DNA of 7,241 bases from Chloroflexota bacterium (lineage in GTDB: Bacteria; Chloroflexota; Dehalococcoidia; Lucifugimonadales; Lucifugimonadaceae), in assembly GCA_016210435.1 (NCBI GenBank), contig JACQUF010000341.1, positions 1 through 7,241 of the forward strand. Direction: 5' to 3'. Positions 1 through 6,177 of the stretch are shown here, in pieces. The notes under the pieces were generated by a model. The model did not search any database, was not told the origin of the DNA, and was given only the letters and a program-made list of their open reading frames with translations. The position numbers and the translations under genes were made by a program. The stretch's first letter is position 1. Every line of letters starts with the position of its first letter.

Positions 1-1
1 A

Positions 2-1654
2 GTCGGCTCCGATCAGGCCTGGACTGCCTGCGAGGAGCGCAAGCTGCCTCGATTGATTGTGATTAACAAGCTGGACCGCGAGAACACCGACTTCGCCCGC
101 GTGGCCGATCAGATTTCGGCCCGGTGGGGGCGCCACTGCGTCCCGATACAGCTGCCTGGCGGCGCTGAAGCCTCGTTTAACGCGGTCGTCGATCTCATGT
201 CCGCAAAAGGTCTTACCGGCGACTCTGCGGCCGCCCGCGACCGGCTGGTCGAAGCGATCGCTGAGACCGACGACGCCCTTGCCGACAAGTATCTCGAGGG
301 TGGCGAATTCACTCCCGAAGAACTCACCCGCGCCATGCAGGCGGCAGTCGCCCGTGGCGCGCTTATACCGGTTCTGGCAGCTTCTGCGGCTAATAGCGCC
401 GGCATGAAAGAGCTCATGGACGCGATCGTGGGGCTGCTCCCCGCGCCACTCGAGAAATACGACGGAATACCCGCGGGCACTCAGGCGAATCTTGTTTTCA
501 AGACCACTGCCGATCCATTTGTCGGCAAGCTGTCTTATTTCCGCGTCTACGGCACCCCGGTCAAATCAAACTCCGAATTCTGGAACGCGAAGCGAAATCA
601 GGCCGAGCGCATCGGCCAGGCATTCTTCCCGAAGGGCAAGGAACAGGTCCTCGCGGGCGAAGTTATCACGGGCGATATCGGGGTCATCGGAAGGCTGACG
701 GCGACCCAGACCGGCGACACCCTGACCGATCGTTCAAAGCCGATTTCTCTGCCAGGCGTCGAGATGCCGGAGCCCGTATACAGCCTGGCCGTCAATCCGA
801 AAACTCAGGCCGACCTTGACCGCATGGGCGAGGCTTTGAACCGCATGGTCGAAGAGGACCCGAGCCTGCACGTCGACCGTGAGCCGGACACCCACGAAGT
901 TCTCGTCCGCGGCCTCGGCGATGTCCATGTAGAGACCGCTCTGGAACGGCTGCAGCGCAAGCTGGGCGTGCAACTCGTCACGTCGACGCCCAAGATCCCC
1001 TACCGCGAGACGATTGGCGCCATCACGAAGGCGGAATACAAGCACAAGAAGCAAACGGGGGGCCATGGCCAGTACGGTCACGTGGTCATCGAAGTGTTCC
1101 CGCGGGCACGCGGGGAAGGCTTCGTTTTCGAGAAGCGCGTGTCGGGCGGCAACGTACCGAAGGACTACATCCCTGCAGTCGAGAAGGGCGTGCGGAAGTC
1201 GATGGATGAGGGCGTCCTCGCCGGATTCCCGCTTGTCGATGTTGGTGTCGCGCTGCTCGACGGCAGCTCGCACCCGGTTGACTCGTCAGGCGCCTCGTTC
1301 GAGATCGCCGGGTCGATGGCCCTCAAGAAGGCGGTCTCCGAGGCCCGGCCCACGCTGCTCGAGCCGATCATGCACATCACCGTGATGACGCCCGATGACC
1401 TGGCCGGCTCGGTCATGAGTGATCTCAACACGCGGCGCGCACAGATACTGGGCATGACGCCACGCGGGGATGGCACGACGATGATCGAGGCCGCGGTGCC
1501 GCAGGCGATGATGCTCCGCTACGCCACGGAACTCCGGTCGATCACGCAGTCCAGGGCGATGTTCATCGCGAAGTTCATGCACTACGCAGAGGTGCCGCGC
1601 AACGAGACCGAGAAAGTCGTAGCCAGGCTGAAGCAGGCGGCTGGCGTAGCCTGA
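2..1654 (+). CDS. Elongation factor G-like GTPase (FusA2/EF-G-2 type), 5'-truncated by window edge
   Basis: This is a ribosomal translocase-type GTPase of the EF-G family; 550 residues are visible. The frame is open from base 2, so the TTG at 53 is internal. About 130-150 N-terminal residues carrying the G1-G3 motifs lie outside, judged from the usual EF-G length near 680-700. Seen, numbered from the first visible codon: the G4 motif NKLD (22-25); a G' insertion; the G5-like SAA (128-130); domain II (about 162-252); domain III (257-335) with GLGDVHVE; domain IV (342-454) with HKKQTGGHGQYG and HPVDSSGASF; and domain V (455-547) with HITVMTPDD and a GRR-like NTRRAQILGM. The GGHGQYG form and the HPVDSSGAS stretch point to the second-copy group (Thermus EF-G-2, mycobacterial FusA2) rather than the housekeeping fusA of the str operon. 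No rpsL, rpsG or tuf gene follows, which agrees. The cellular role of such paralogues is not well settled. Family certain; subgroup likely. Confidence 0.93.
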   Translation, partial: VGSDQAWTACEERKLPRLIVINKLDRENTDFARVADQISARWGRHCVPIQLPGGAEASFNAVVDLMSAKGLTGDSAAARDRLVEAIAETDDALADKYLEGGEFTPEELTRAMQAAVARGALIPVLAASAANSAGMKELMDAIVGLLPAPLEKYDGIPAGTQANLVFKTTADPFVGKLSYFRVYGTPVKSNSEFWNAKRNQAERIGQAFFPKGKEQVLAGEVITGDIGVIGRLTATQTGDTLTDRSKPISLPGVEMPEPVYSLAVNPKTQADLDRMGEALNRMVEEDPSLHVDREPDTHEVLVRGLGDVHVETALERLQRKLGVQLVTSTPKIPYRETIGAITKAEYKHKKQTGGHGQYGHVVIEVFPRARGEGFVFEKRVSGGNVPKDYIPAVEKGVRKSMDEGVLAGFPLVDVGVALLDGSSHPVDSSGASFEIAGSMALKKAVSEARPTLLEPIMHITVMTPDDLAGSVMSDLNTRRAQILGMTPRGDGTTMIEAAVPQAMMLRYATELRSITQSRAMFIAKFMHYAEVPRNETEKVVARLKQAAGVA

Positions 1655-1680
1655 TACCGCCTCTTCCTCGACCTCGACGG

Positions 1681-1710
1681 GAGACACCGTCCTGAGCCTG
1701 TCGAAGGAGG
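1681..1710. repeat. Hairpin repeat, copy 1 (TGAGCCTGTCGAA core)
   Basis: This 30 bp unit is repeated 67 bp downstream (1748-1777). The two copies share the 13 bp core TGAGCCTGTCGAA and the leading GAGAC, and differ at six of 30 positions. It folds as stem TCCT (1690-1693) with AGGA (1705-1708), then opposed GA steps (1694-1695 and 1703-1704) that could form tandem G.A pairs, then G1696-C1702 closing a CCTGT loop. It lies in the convergent gap after the EF-G gene. Elements with this core are familiar to me as dispersed short repeats in several bacterial groups; the family assignment is from memory. Confidence 0.75.
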
Positions 1711-1733
1711 CGAGGCCCGACCGTTAAGCTGCT

Positions 1734-1792
1734 CCCCTCTCCTGGCGGAGACGCTGTGGTGAGCCTGTCGAACCAGGGCTGGGGTGAGGGCG
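1734..1792. repeat. Composite REP-like element split by an inserted hairpin
   Basis: The outer parts resemble the REP-like element at 4206-4240. CCCCTCTCC (1734-1742) and GGAGA (1747-1751) form a TCTCC/GGAGA hairpin, and GGG.TGGGGTGAGGG lies at 1776-1790. In the 4206 copy these two parts are adjacent. Here about 24 bp (1752-1775), containing hairpin repeat copy 2, separates them. The simplest reading is one short repeat landing inside another; independent divergence of the element is possible. Confidence 0.6.
1748..1777. repeat. Hairpin repeat, copy 2, with compensatory stem change
   Basis: This is the second copy of the 30 bp unit at 1681-1710. The loop side is identical, but the stem is TGGT (1757-1760) with ACCA (1772-1775) where copy 1 has TCCT with AGGA. 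Both sides changed from CC/GG to GG/CC, so pairing is kept. That argues that the folded form matters, as RNA or single-stranded DNA. Confidence 0.75.
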
Positions 1793-1807
1793 AGTGCAAT
1801 GGGGCGC

Positions 1808-2254
1808 CTATTCCGCGGGCTCGTCCTTCGACCAGATCGTCTCGTACTGATCGCCTCGTATCAGTGCGGCGAGCTCCTGCCTCTCCAATCGTCGAAGCTC
1901 CTGGAGAGAAGAGTTGAGTGAGCGGACGGCATCTTCGTAGCCACTGTCCGCGATACGCGTCGCCATCTTGTCCCAGACACCCGAGCGCACGAGGTTCTCC
2001 ACATAGATCGGCCACGGTATGGCGACGATCTCCGTTGCCCTCGGCAGATGCGGCCGCAACCGCTTCAAGCCCCGCAGCCGCTCGTGAGGCGACCGCGCCA
2101 TGGGGAGGACCCGGATCATTGGGCCTTCTTCGGCCCCCTGCCTCATGTCGACCACCAGGGCCTTGCGCAGCGCCGGGAAGAATATCGAGAAGATCTTCGC
2201 GTTCTGGACGTGATGCATCACTGCCGCGAGATCGAGGCCGTAATCTGCGTTCAA
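1808..2254 (-). CDS. Conserved-looking protein of unknown function, 148 aa
   Basis: I cannot assign a named family. The start is TTG at 2254, supported by a strong GGAGGA ribosome binding site ending six bases upstream (2260-2265). The stop is TAG at 1808. The protein is soluble, with no signal peptide or membrane span. The middle holds the most motif-like parts: a strand-like ALVVDMR (32-38), GPMIRVLPM (44-52), an arginine-rich RLRGLKRLRPHLPR (59-72), then IPWPIYVENLVRSGVWDKM (79-97). The C-terminal third (about 106-132) is probably helical and charged, with LQELRRLERQELAAL. The gene lies downstream of etfA on the same strand, after a 78 bp gap that holds two hairpins, so it may be read partly from the etf promoter or not at all. 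The good ribosome site and in-frame length make a real gene likely; the role is unknown. Confidence 0.72.
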   Translation of the reverse strand: MNADYGLDLAAVMHHVQNAKIFSIFFPALRKALVVDMRQGAEEGPMIRVLPMARSPHERLRGLKRLRPHLPRATEIVAIPWPIYVENLVRSGVWDKMATRIADSGYEDAVRSLNSSLQELRRLERQELAALIRGDQYETIWSKDEPAE

Positions 2255-2258
2255 TCTA

Positions 2259-2265
2259 TTCCTCC
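2259..2265 (-). promoter_or_regulatory. Strong Shine-Dalgarno for the 148-aa gene
   Basis: Read on the minus strand this is GGAGGAA, with four bases between it and the TTG at 2254. It decides the TTG start. Confidence 0.7.
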
Positions 2266-2287
2266 GTGGCCCGTGGTGCCCTGGCGC

Positions 2288-2326
2288 CTCCCGATCCGAT
2301 CGGGAGAAGCCCCGGTTCCCCGAGGC
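2288..2326 (-). terminator. Double hairpin after etfA, probable U-poor terminator or processing site
   Basis: Read on the minus strand, six bases after the etfA stop comes GCCTCGG-GGAA-CCGGGGC (2326-2309): a 7 bp stem with one G-U pair and a GNRA-type tetraloop. Two bases later comes a perfect 8 bp stem with a 3-base loop, CTCCCGAT-CGG-ATCGGGAG (2306-2288). There is no run of T after either, only TTCT between them. Back-to-back hairpins without a U tract fit a weak or non-canonical terminator in GC-rich bacteria, or a stabiliser of the etf mRNA 3' end. Confidence 0.5.
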
Positions 2327-2332
2327 GAAATT

Positions 2333-3331
2333 CTAACTCCGCTTGATTTCCCGGACAGTCTCAATGAACGCGGGCAGAATCTTTTGCCAGTCCCCGACCA
2401 CGCCGTAACGAGCTTCCTTGAATATATTAGCGTCCGGGTCTCTGTTAATCGCCACAATCGTCTTGGCGCCAGAGCAGCCAGCCATGTGCTGGCTCGCTCC
2501 GGAAATCCCGACGGTGATGTAGACCCTGGGACCAATGCTTTTTCCGGTGAGACCGATCTGGTGCGAGTGATCGATCCACCCGGCATCGCAGGCCGCTCTT
2601 GATGCTCCGAGCGCCCCGCCGAGAACGCTGGCCAGGTCTTGAAGTTGCTTGAAGGGCTCCGGTCCTCCCAGGCCGCGCCCCCCCGCCACGACGACCTGCG
2701 CTTCCTCGAGCCTCACACCTGCGCGCTGCTCCTTGACCGACTCCACAAGCCGTGCTCGCGAGTGGCTGTCCGGGATTTCTACCCCAAAGCGCTTGATTTC
2801 CCCTACCGGGGACAGATTGGACGCAGCAGGTTCAAAGGTCTTCGGCCTCACGATGACGATTTGCGGCCGCTGCTCCTTGAACCTGTAGACGGCCATCGCA
2901 TTGCCGCCATAAACGGGCCGTGTAACGACTGCTGCGTTCGAAGCGGCATCCCATGCCAGGTCGATGCAGTCCTGCGCAACCGGCACGCCGAGCCTGAACG
3001 CGACTCGAGGCGCCACGTTGTAGCCGAAATCTGTCCGTGCCATGAGAAAAACGTCCGGCTTCTCGGCGTTCAGGAGCGCCACAAAGGCCGTCACGGGCGC
3101 GTCGAAACCACCCTGTCCAGCACCTTTGAGAGCCGGGTGCTCTATGACGTACACGGAACCAACGCCGCAGGCGAGCGCATTCTCAGCTGAGCCAGCTGCG
3201 TCGTCGCATGCCAGAGCAATTGAAACGTCCCTGGGGTTGCCTGTCAGCTTGAGTGCCGCGGCAACAAGTTCTCCCGACACACCGGCGAGCTTGCCGTCCT
3301 GGACTTCGCCGGCGATCAGGACTTTTGGCAT
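2333..3331 (-). CDS. etfA: Electron transfer flavoprotein, alpha subunit
   Basis: EtfA carries the FAD of the EtfAB heterodimer, which passes electrons from flavin dehydrogenases (such as acyl-CoA dehydrogenases) to the quinone pool by way of ETF-quinone oxidoreductase, or to other partners. From the ATG at 3331 it is 332 residues, a normal length. An N-terminal Rossmann-like domain starts at PKVLIAGEV. The C-terminal FAD domain is complete: VVAGGRGLGG (214-223), GASRAACDAGW (242-252), QIGLTGK (258-264), VGISGASQHMAG (274-285) and AINRDPDANIF (294-304). Classical subunits usually read QVGQTGK, so leucine replaces the second glutamine. A TTG six bases upstream (3337) is in frame and would overlap the etfB stop; I prefer the ATG because the conserved N-terminus begins there. 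The gene lies two bases after etfB in the same operon. Identification is secure; electron donor and acceptor cannot be read from this window. Confidence 0.96.
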   Translation of the reverse strand: MPKVLIAGEVQDGKLAGVSGELVAAALKLTGNPRDVSIALACDDAAGSAENALACGVGSVYVIEHPALKGAGQGGFDAPVTAFVALLNAEKPDVFLMARTDFGYNVAPRVAFRLGVPVAQDCIDLAWDAASNAAVVTRPVYGGNAMAVYRFKEQRPQIVIVRPKTFEPAASNLSPVGEIKRFGVEIPDSHSRARLVESVKEQRAGVRLEEAQVVVAGGRGLGGPEPFKQLQDLASVLGGALGASRAACDAGWIDHSHQIGLTGKSIGPRVYITVGISGASQHMAGCSGAKTIVAINRDPDANIFKEARYGVVGDWQKILPAFIETVREIKRS

Positions 3332-3333
3332 AG

Positions 3334-4143
3334 TCAAATCAGCTTCGCTTCCCGTAGCCGCAGCGCGAGCTTTCGGCCTGCATCGGCATCATCTTCACCA
3401 CGGATGAGCTCAATTTCCTTCTGCCGCTCAGGCACGAAGAGACGTTCGAGCGAAAGCAACGGCGCGAGGGCAGCTGCGTTCAATCCAATGTCGGCCGGTT
3501 TCCACCTCGATGGCTGCTTTCGAGTGGCGGCCATGATCCCTCGCAGTGTCGGGTAACGCGGTTCTCCCAGCTCATTGCTCACCGTGATCACCGCGGGTGA
3601 GTCAGATTCGACGACCTGGTAACCATCGGTAAGTGACCGTTCCACGCGGACTTTGCCGCTCTCTTTTAGCAAGTCGACTTTTCGTGCGAGCGTCACGCAC
3701 GGCAGTCCGAGGACTTCCGCAAGTCCCAGCGGAACGTAGGCGTTGTCCCAGTCGGATGCCTGCCGGCCGCAAAGGATCAGATCGAATGGGCCTGCCTTTT
3801 TGAGAGCTGCCGCAAGGACCGTCACGGTGGCATGTGCATCGACATCAGCAAGAGCCGCGTCCTCGACGAGGATCAGGTTGTCGGCGCCCATGGACAGCGG
3901 TTTCTTGATCACTTCCATCACGAAGGATGGGCCGACCGATAGAACGGTGATCTCGACCCCGCCTGCGTGGGCATCCTTTATGCGCAGCGCTGCCTCAGTC
4001 GCGTGGAGGTCGAACCCGTTGACCACGGGAGGGATTCCGGGGGCGGTGATGACCCTCCTCGCGGATTCATCGACCTTGAAAGTCGAGGCGGGCGCATCCG
4101 GGTCCGGTACCTGCTTGACGCATACGGCGATACGTGGTGGCAC
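3334..4143 (-). CDS. etfB: Electron transfer flavoprotein, beta subunit
   Basis: EtfB is the partner of EtfA and binds AMP, or a second flavin/NADH site in bifurcating forms. It is 269 residues long with a GTG start. Seen: an N-terminal strand ending in VCVKQVPDPD (7-16); NGFDLHATEAALRIKD (43-58) in place of the usual NPFDEYAVEEAL; SMGADNLILVED (84-95); the nucleotide-loop region LILCGRQASDWDNAYVPLGLAE in two parts (122-132 and 133-143), where many EtfBs read DxDTAQVGP; and a C-terminal signature with PRYPTLRGIMAA (196-206). The AYVPLG version of the nucleotide loop differs from textbook sequences, so I do not assign it to the bifurcating or non-bifurcating class. No ribosome binding site precedes the GTG. 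A promoter whose predicted start point falls on the GTG suggests a leaderless message. It is followed directly by etfA. Confidence 0.95.
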   Translation of the reverse strand: MPPRIAVCVKQVPDPDAPASTFKVDESARRVITAPGIPPVVNGFDLHATEAALRIKDAHAGGVEITVLSVGPSFVMEVIKKPLSMGADNLILVEDAALADVDAHATVTVLAAALKKAGPFDLILCGRQASDWDNAYVPLGLAEVLGLPCVTLARKVDLLKESGKVRVERSLTDGYQVVESDSPAVITVSNELGEPRYPTLRGIMAATRKQPSRWKPADIGLNAAALAPLLSLERLFVPERQKEIELIRGEDDADAGRKLALRLREAKLI

Positions 4144-4149
4144 GCCAGA

Positions 4150-4178
4150 AACCTATCACCCGACCAATCGAGCGTCAA
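4150..4178 (-). promoter_or_regulatory. Candidate etfBA promoter, placed for a leaderless transcript
   Basis: On the minus strand, TTGACG (4178-4173) matches the -35 consensus at five of six bases. A 17 bp spacer follows, then TAGGTT (4155-4150) as a modest -10, preceded by TG to give the extended form TGATAGGTT. The etfB GTG begins seven bases after the last base of the -10, where transcription would normally start. No Shine-Dalgarno is present. No transcript data support it. Confidence 0.55.
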
Positions 4179-4193
4179 ACTAGTATGACGCTC
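4170..4193. promoter_or_regulatory. Perfect inverted repeat over the etfB -35 box, possible operator
   Basis: The arms GAGCGTCA (4170-4177) and TGACGCTC (4186-4193) are perfect inverted repeats around an 8 bp spacer. One arm covers most of the putative -35 TTGACG. This spacing puts the arm centres about 16 bp apart, typical of a dimeric regulator binding two half-sites on one DNA face. The regulator cannot be identified, and none is encoded in the window. Confidence 0.5.
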
Positions 4194-4203
4194 TCGGTGC
4201 GGA

Positions 4204-4246
4204 AACCCCTCTCCCCGTGAGGGAGAGGGTTGGGGTGAGGGGGGTT
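4204..4246. repeat. REP-like hairpin element (CCCTCTCCC / GGGAGAGGG)
   Basis: A perfect 9 bp stem, CCCTCTCCC (4207-4215) with GGGAGAGGG (4221-4229), encloses CGTGA. A TTGGGGTGAGG tail follows. The outer AACCCC (4204-4209) can also pair with GGGGTT (4241-4246). Short elements of this composition are dispersed in intergenic DNA of many bacteria. A degenerate relative is at 1734-1792. Confidence 0.7.
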
Positions 4247-4252
4247 GCGCGT

Positions 4253-4269
4253 GTCCGCCACAGGCGGAC
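4253..4269 (+). repeat. Short hairpin in the rsmG leader
   Basis: GTCCGCC and GGCGGAC are perfect 7 bp arms around ACA. The hairpin ends one base before the AAGGA ribosome site (4271-4275) of rsmG and directly follows the REP-like element, so it may be part of that repeat cluster. Its position would allow an effect on translation start, but nothing proves regulation. Confidence 0.5.
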
Positions 4270-4283
4270 GAAGGATCTTTTCG

Positions 4284-5066
4284 TTGAAACTTCTGATAGC
4301 AGGGGTGGCCGAGATTGGAATAGAACTGGACCCAGTCCAGCAGGGACGGTTCCGTTCGTTCTTCGAATTCCTGGAAGAACGCGGCCGTGTCGTCAATCTG
4401 ACAGCCGTCCATGGCTGGGACGCGGTGCGCGACGATCTGTTCCTTCGCTCGTTGCGTATCCTTGCCGTCCGGCAAGGACCACTTGCGGGCGCGATTGCCA
4501 CACAGGGTGAAGGTGTCAGAGTCCTCGACGTTGGTACTGGCGCCGGAATCCCTGGGCTCGCGTTGAAACTTGCGCTCCCGGGGCTCGACGTGACGCTTCT
4601 GGACGCAACGAGAAAGAAAGCCGATTTCGTGTCCGAATTGATCGAACGGCTGGGAATTGATCGCGCTCGAGCGGTCAACGCCCGTGCCGAAAAAGCCGGG
4701 CAAGATCCCGCGTTTCGTGAAAGATTCGACGTCGTGGTGGCCAGAGCTGTCGCCCAGCTGCCCGAGCTTGCCGAGTTGACTTTGCCATTCACGCGGGTCG
4801 GCGGGGTTTCAATAGCTCAGAAGGGCGTTGAAATCGAAGCCGAGATCAGGTCATCGGAGTACGCCGCACGTGAACTCGGCGCGCGGCTGGTTGGGACCCA
4901 GATCGTCGATGCTCCTGGCCCGTTGATGCCGGACACGCTTGTAATCTGGGAGAAGGATCGGGCAACCCCGGGGCAATATCCTCGCCGCCCAGGCGTGCCT
5001 CATCATCGGCCGCTCCTTGCGCCACGTTCAAAGGGCGCGCGGGCCGGGGGCCGGATTGGTCGATGA
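4284..5066 (+). CDS. rsmG: 16S rRNA (guanine-N7)-methyltransferase RsmG (GidB)
   Basis: RsmG uses S-adenosylmethionine to make m7G527 (E. coli numbering) in the 16S rRNA 530 loop; its loss gives low-level streptomycin resistance in known species. The 260-residue reading starts at TTG 4284, eight bases after AAGGA (4271-4275). An in-frame TTG at 4245 would add residues from repeat DNA and is unlikely; GTG 4305 would remove part of the conserved N-terminus. Seen: GIELDPVQQGRF then VNLTAV (37-42); SAM motif I LDVGTGAGIPG (81-91); acidic strand-2 end LLDATRKK (105-112); FDVVVARAVAQLPEL (148-162); GGVSIAQKG (173-181); and the family's usual ending TPGQYPRRPGVP (228-239). The last dozen residues are poor in family signal. 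It overlaps the next gene by four bases (ATGA). It is not beside mnmG, parA or parB, its frequent neighbours elsewhere. Confidence 0.94.
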   Translation: MKLLIAGVAEIGIELDPVQQGRFRSFFEFLEERGRVVNLTAVHGWDAVRDDLFLRSLRILAVRQGPLAGAIATQGEGVRVLDVGTGAGIPGLALKLALPGLDVTLLDATRKKADFVSELIERLGIDRARAVNARAEKAGQDPAFRERFDVVVARAVAQLPELAELTLPFTRVGGVSIAQKGVEIEAEIRSSEYAARELGARLVGTQIVDAPGPLMPDTLVIWEKDRATPGQYPRRPGVPHHRPLLAPRSKGARAGGRIGR

Positions 5067-6157
5067 CCACGCCCGCGCCCGGTCAGCCCGGGAGTTTATC
5101 CGGCGGCCCTGCCGAACTGTCCCTCCGGCGAAAGGTCTTCTCACTGCCGACCTGTATCGCCATCGTGGTGGCGGTCGGTGTTCTGGGGCTCGTAGCCTGG
5201 CGGTTCTTCGATGTCGACTGGACAAGCCTTCGAGGCCAGGTTCTTTCGATGAATCCGCTCAAATACATCCTCGCCCTTGGCCTCTATTACCTCAGCTTCT
5301 GGTTCCGCGGGATGCGATGGAGACTAATCGCGAAGACCGCGGGCATAGGCCGGACCGAGGGTGTGAGGATTCCATCCGCGATTACATCAGCCTTCATCAT
5401 CCTGATGGGGTGGTTCGCCAATTCGGTTGCATTCCTGCGCCTGGGCGATGCATATCGCGGCTATGGCTTGGCCCGGGAGTCGGGCGCCTCGTTCTCGGCG
5501 GGTCTCGGGACGGTAGTCGCTGAACGAGTCCAGGACATGGCCGCGATCCTGCTCGTTCTGCTCGGCGCGACCGCCGCTCTCGCCTACACCCGTGAGGTTG
5601 CAGCCCCCGCGGTCGTCGTTGCGGTCTCGATTGTTCTATTCGGCTTCCTGATCGCCGCGCTCGTTGCGATGCGGTTCGTCGGTGGCGAACGGCTTTCCCT
5701 CAGATTGCCGGCGCGGCTGAGAGCGCCGTACATGAAATTCCGTGCGGGAACCCTGCAGAGCTTCCGGCCGCGGGACCTGCCATTGCAGCTGAGCCTCGGC
5801 GTGTGCGGCTGGGTGCTCGAGGTAGCCAGGCTCTATTTCGTAAGCGAGGCCATCGGAGTCGACCTTTCGTTCACCGTGGCTGCTTTCGCTGCGCTTGCCA
5901 ACGCCATGCTCAGCACGATCCCGACCCCTGGTGGATTTGGCTTCGTCGAAGGCGGCCTGGCAGGCGTTCTCGTTCTGCTGGGCCTGGGCCATACAGACGC
6001 ATTTGCGGTGACGCTTGTCGACCGCTCGATCTCATGGATCAGCGTGATCGTCTTCGGAGGCGCCGTGTTCTTCTACTGGCATACGTTCCGGGACCGGGAG
6101 GCAAGACGGCGACAGGCCGTCGCTTCGAACGTCCCCGCGGGAACGGATACCGAGTGA
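5063..6157 (+). CDS. Polytopic membrane protein, lysylphosphatidylglycerol synthase TM-region / UPF0104 family
   Basis: This family corresponds to the membrane flippase-like part of MprF, found alone and without its catalytic domain; related proteins serve in lipid or glycolipid transport and glycosylation, but the substrate is unknown here. It has 364 residues and about eight membrane segments (near 29-47, 66-82, 107-122, 158-175, 182-205, 244-264, 270-308 and 322-340). Family motifs: FRGMRWRL (81-88), NSVAFLRLGDAYRGY (120-134) corresponding to the common PxRLGExxRxxxL, AERVQDM (153-159) matching the ExxxD pattern, and PTPGGFGFVEGG (287-298) matching PGGxGxxE. The N-terminal 25 residues are Pro/Gly-rich and cytoplasmic; the C-terminal tail is basic (RDREARRRQ). 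Its ATG overlaps the rsmG stop as ATGA with no good Shine-Dalgarno, so translation is probably coupled. No glycosyltransferase neighbours indicate its substrate. Confidence 0.88.
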   Translation: MTTPAPGQPGSLSGGPAELSLRRKVFSLPTCIAIVVAVGVLGLVAWRFFDVDWTSLRGQVLSMNPLKYILALGLYYLSFWFRGMRWRLIAKTAGIGRTEGVRIPSAITSAFIILMGWFANSVAFLRLGDAYRGYGLARESGASFSAGLGTVVAERVQDMAAILLVLLGATAALAYTREVAAPAVVVAVSIVLFGFLIAALVAMRFVGGERLSLRLPARLRAPYMKFRAGTLQSFRPRDLPLQLSLGVCGWVLEVARLYFVSEAIGVDLSFTVAAFAALANAMLSTIPTPGGFGFVEGGLAGVLVLLGLGHTDAFAVTLVDRSISWISVIVFGGAVFFYWHTFRDREARRRQAVASNVPAGTDTE

Positions 6158-6177
6158 TCCTTACGGTAGAGCGCCCG

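Noticed and set aside
53..55. TTG as the start of the EF-G-like gene
   Set aside because: The frame is open to base 2 and the upstream codons read as EF-G sequence (QAWTACEERKLPR) leading into the NKLD motif, so the gene begins outside the window.
734..1273. Long minus-strand open frame inside the EF-G gene
   Set aside because: It lies wholly antisense to well-conserved EF-G domains and has no recognisable family features; long antisense frames are expected in GC-rich genes.
1681..1777. CRISPR-like array
   Set aside because: Only two copies, imperfect, with a 37 bp interval that contains another repeat; no cas genes nearby.
2639..3190. Plus-strand open frame of 183 codons inside etfA
   Set aside because: It is antisense to conserved EtfA sequence and its translation has no coherent protein features.
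4181..4186. TAGTAT as a -10 box for rsmG
   Set aside because: No matching -35 about 17 bp upstream; the bases are the spacer of the inverted repeat at 4170-4193.
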